A stretch of 64,000 nucleotides of DNA, from NCBI GenBank assembly GCA_006226775.1, contig SBGD01000009.1, positions 46,942 to 110,941 on the forward strand, in the 5' to 3' direction. The notes beneath the pieces are model-generated. The model saw only the letters and a list, made by a program, of their open reading frames with translations. It did not search any database and was not told the DNA's origin. A program made the translations under genes and the position numbers. This DNA comes from Paracoccaceae bacterium. GTDB taxonomy: Bacteria > Pseudomonadota > Alphaproteobacteria > Rhodobacterales > Rhodobacteraceae. Positions 63,913 to 64,000 of the stretch are shown here, in pieces (positions within the stretch are counted from its first letter, which is position 1; each line of letters begins with the position of its first letter).

Positions 63913-64000
63913 AGGGTGCTGAAATAGTCCCGCCTCGACAAGGATTTGAGAACGTGATTCACCCTCGGCACGGAAACGGCGGGGGTGAGGATGCGCGGTG
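63913..64000 (+). mobile_element. Apparent left end of an insertion sequence (IS5/IS4-like), truncated by the window
   Basis: From about 63913 the sequence changes (GGGTGCTGAAATAGTCCCGC), rises in GC and ends with a GGGGGTGAGG ribosome site followed by ATG at 63991 that reads M-R-G to the window end. This start matches what I recall of a common IS5-type transposase leader. Only ten coding bases are present, so the family and the inverted repeat cannot be confirmed. Confidence 0.35.

Overview
The window is GC-rich chromosomal DNA from an alphaproteobacterium, most likely a marine or salt-tolerant member of the Rhodobacteraceae. The evidence is the gene content and order: ectoine operon with its own aspartokinase, ptsP next to lysC, glnB-glnA, a stand-alone Hint-domain protein, dacF-tmk-SPOR, and an exported small Cys protein next to an EcsC protein. 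Coding density is high. There is no rRNA and no CRISPR array. Three tRNAs are present (Gly-TCC, Leu-TAG, Ser-TGA).

Layout. 1-2224: partial glutathione S-transferase, then a choline/betaine-type ABC permease and ATPase without an adjacent binding protein. 2308-5976: a small EamA/ArnE-like transporter, a HAD-UbiA fusion and a GT-C (family 39) glycosyltransferase, which together look like a polyprenyl-phosphate sugar pathway. 6216-10644: MarR regulator and ectABC-ask for ectoine synthesis. 10771-18453: lytic transglycosylase, degenerate receiver protein, glutathionyl-hydroquinone reductase, PatB-type lyase, PtsP and LysC. 18581-18778: REP-like doublet amplified into a 29-bp tandem array. 18805-23429: a four-gene set on the minus strand holding a graspetide-type ATP-grasp ligase, an M43 metalloprotease with a Pro-Lys-Asp repeat, a small beta-rich protein and an M28 peptidase. 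The two peptidases share a C-terminal module. This set is the best candidate for an undescribed system. 23589-35111: DUF1178, Kdo transferase, acyl-CoA ligase, transporters, sulfotransferase, mtnP, SulP, FemAB-like protein, tyrS. 35172-43461: anmK, flavin reductase, GNAT, EcsC, LysR, hydrolase, glyA, nadK. 43621-47013: divergent amylosucrase and GH4 glycosidase around a LacI-type palindrome. 47038-55204: tRNA-Gly and a cell-envelope block (two lytic transglycosylases, an M15-like peptidase, an L,D-transpeptidase, lpxD, a special ACP and a ketosynthase). 55399-62547: glnA, glnB, split NAD(P)HX repair genes, Hint protein, tRNA-Leu, tmk, dacF, SPOR lipoprotein. 62752-64000: tRNA-Ser, then lower-GC DNA with an orphan gene and the apparent left end of an insertion sequence, probably the edge of a genomic island.

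Themes. Osmoadaptation (compatible-solute uptake and ectoine synthesis), aspartate-family metabolism (two aspartokinases), nitrogen control (PtsP, GlnB, GlnA) and peptidoglycan/lipid A maintenance dominate. Intergenic DNA carries two recurrent families: head-to-head palindrome doublets at four loci, and a terminator-linked motif containing AATATCC followed by a G run.
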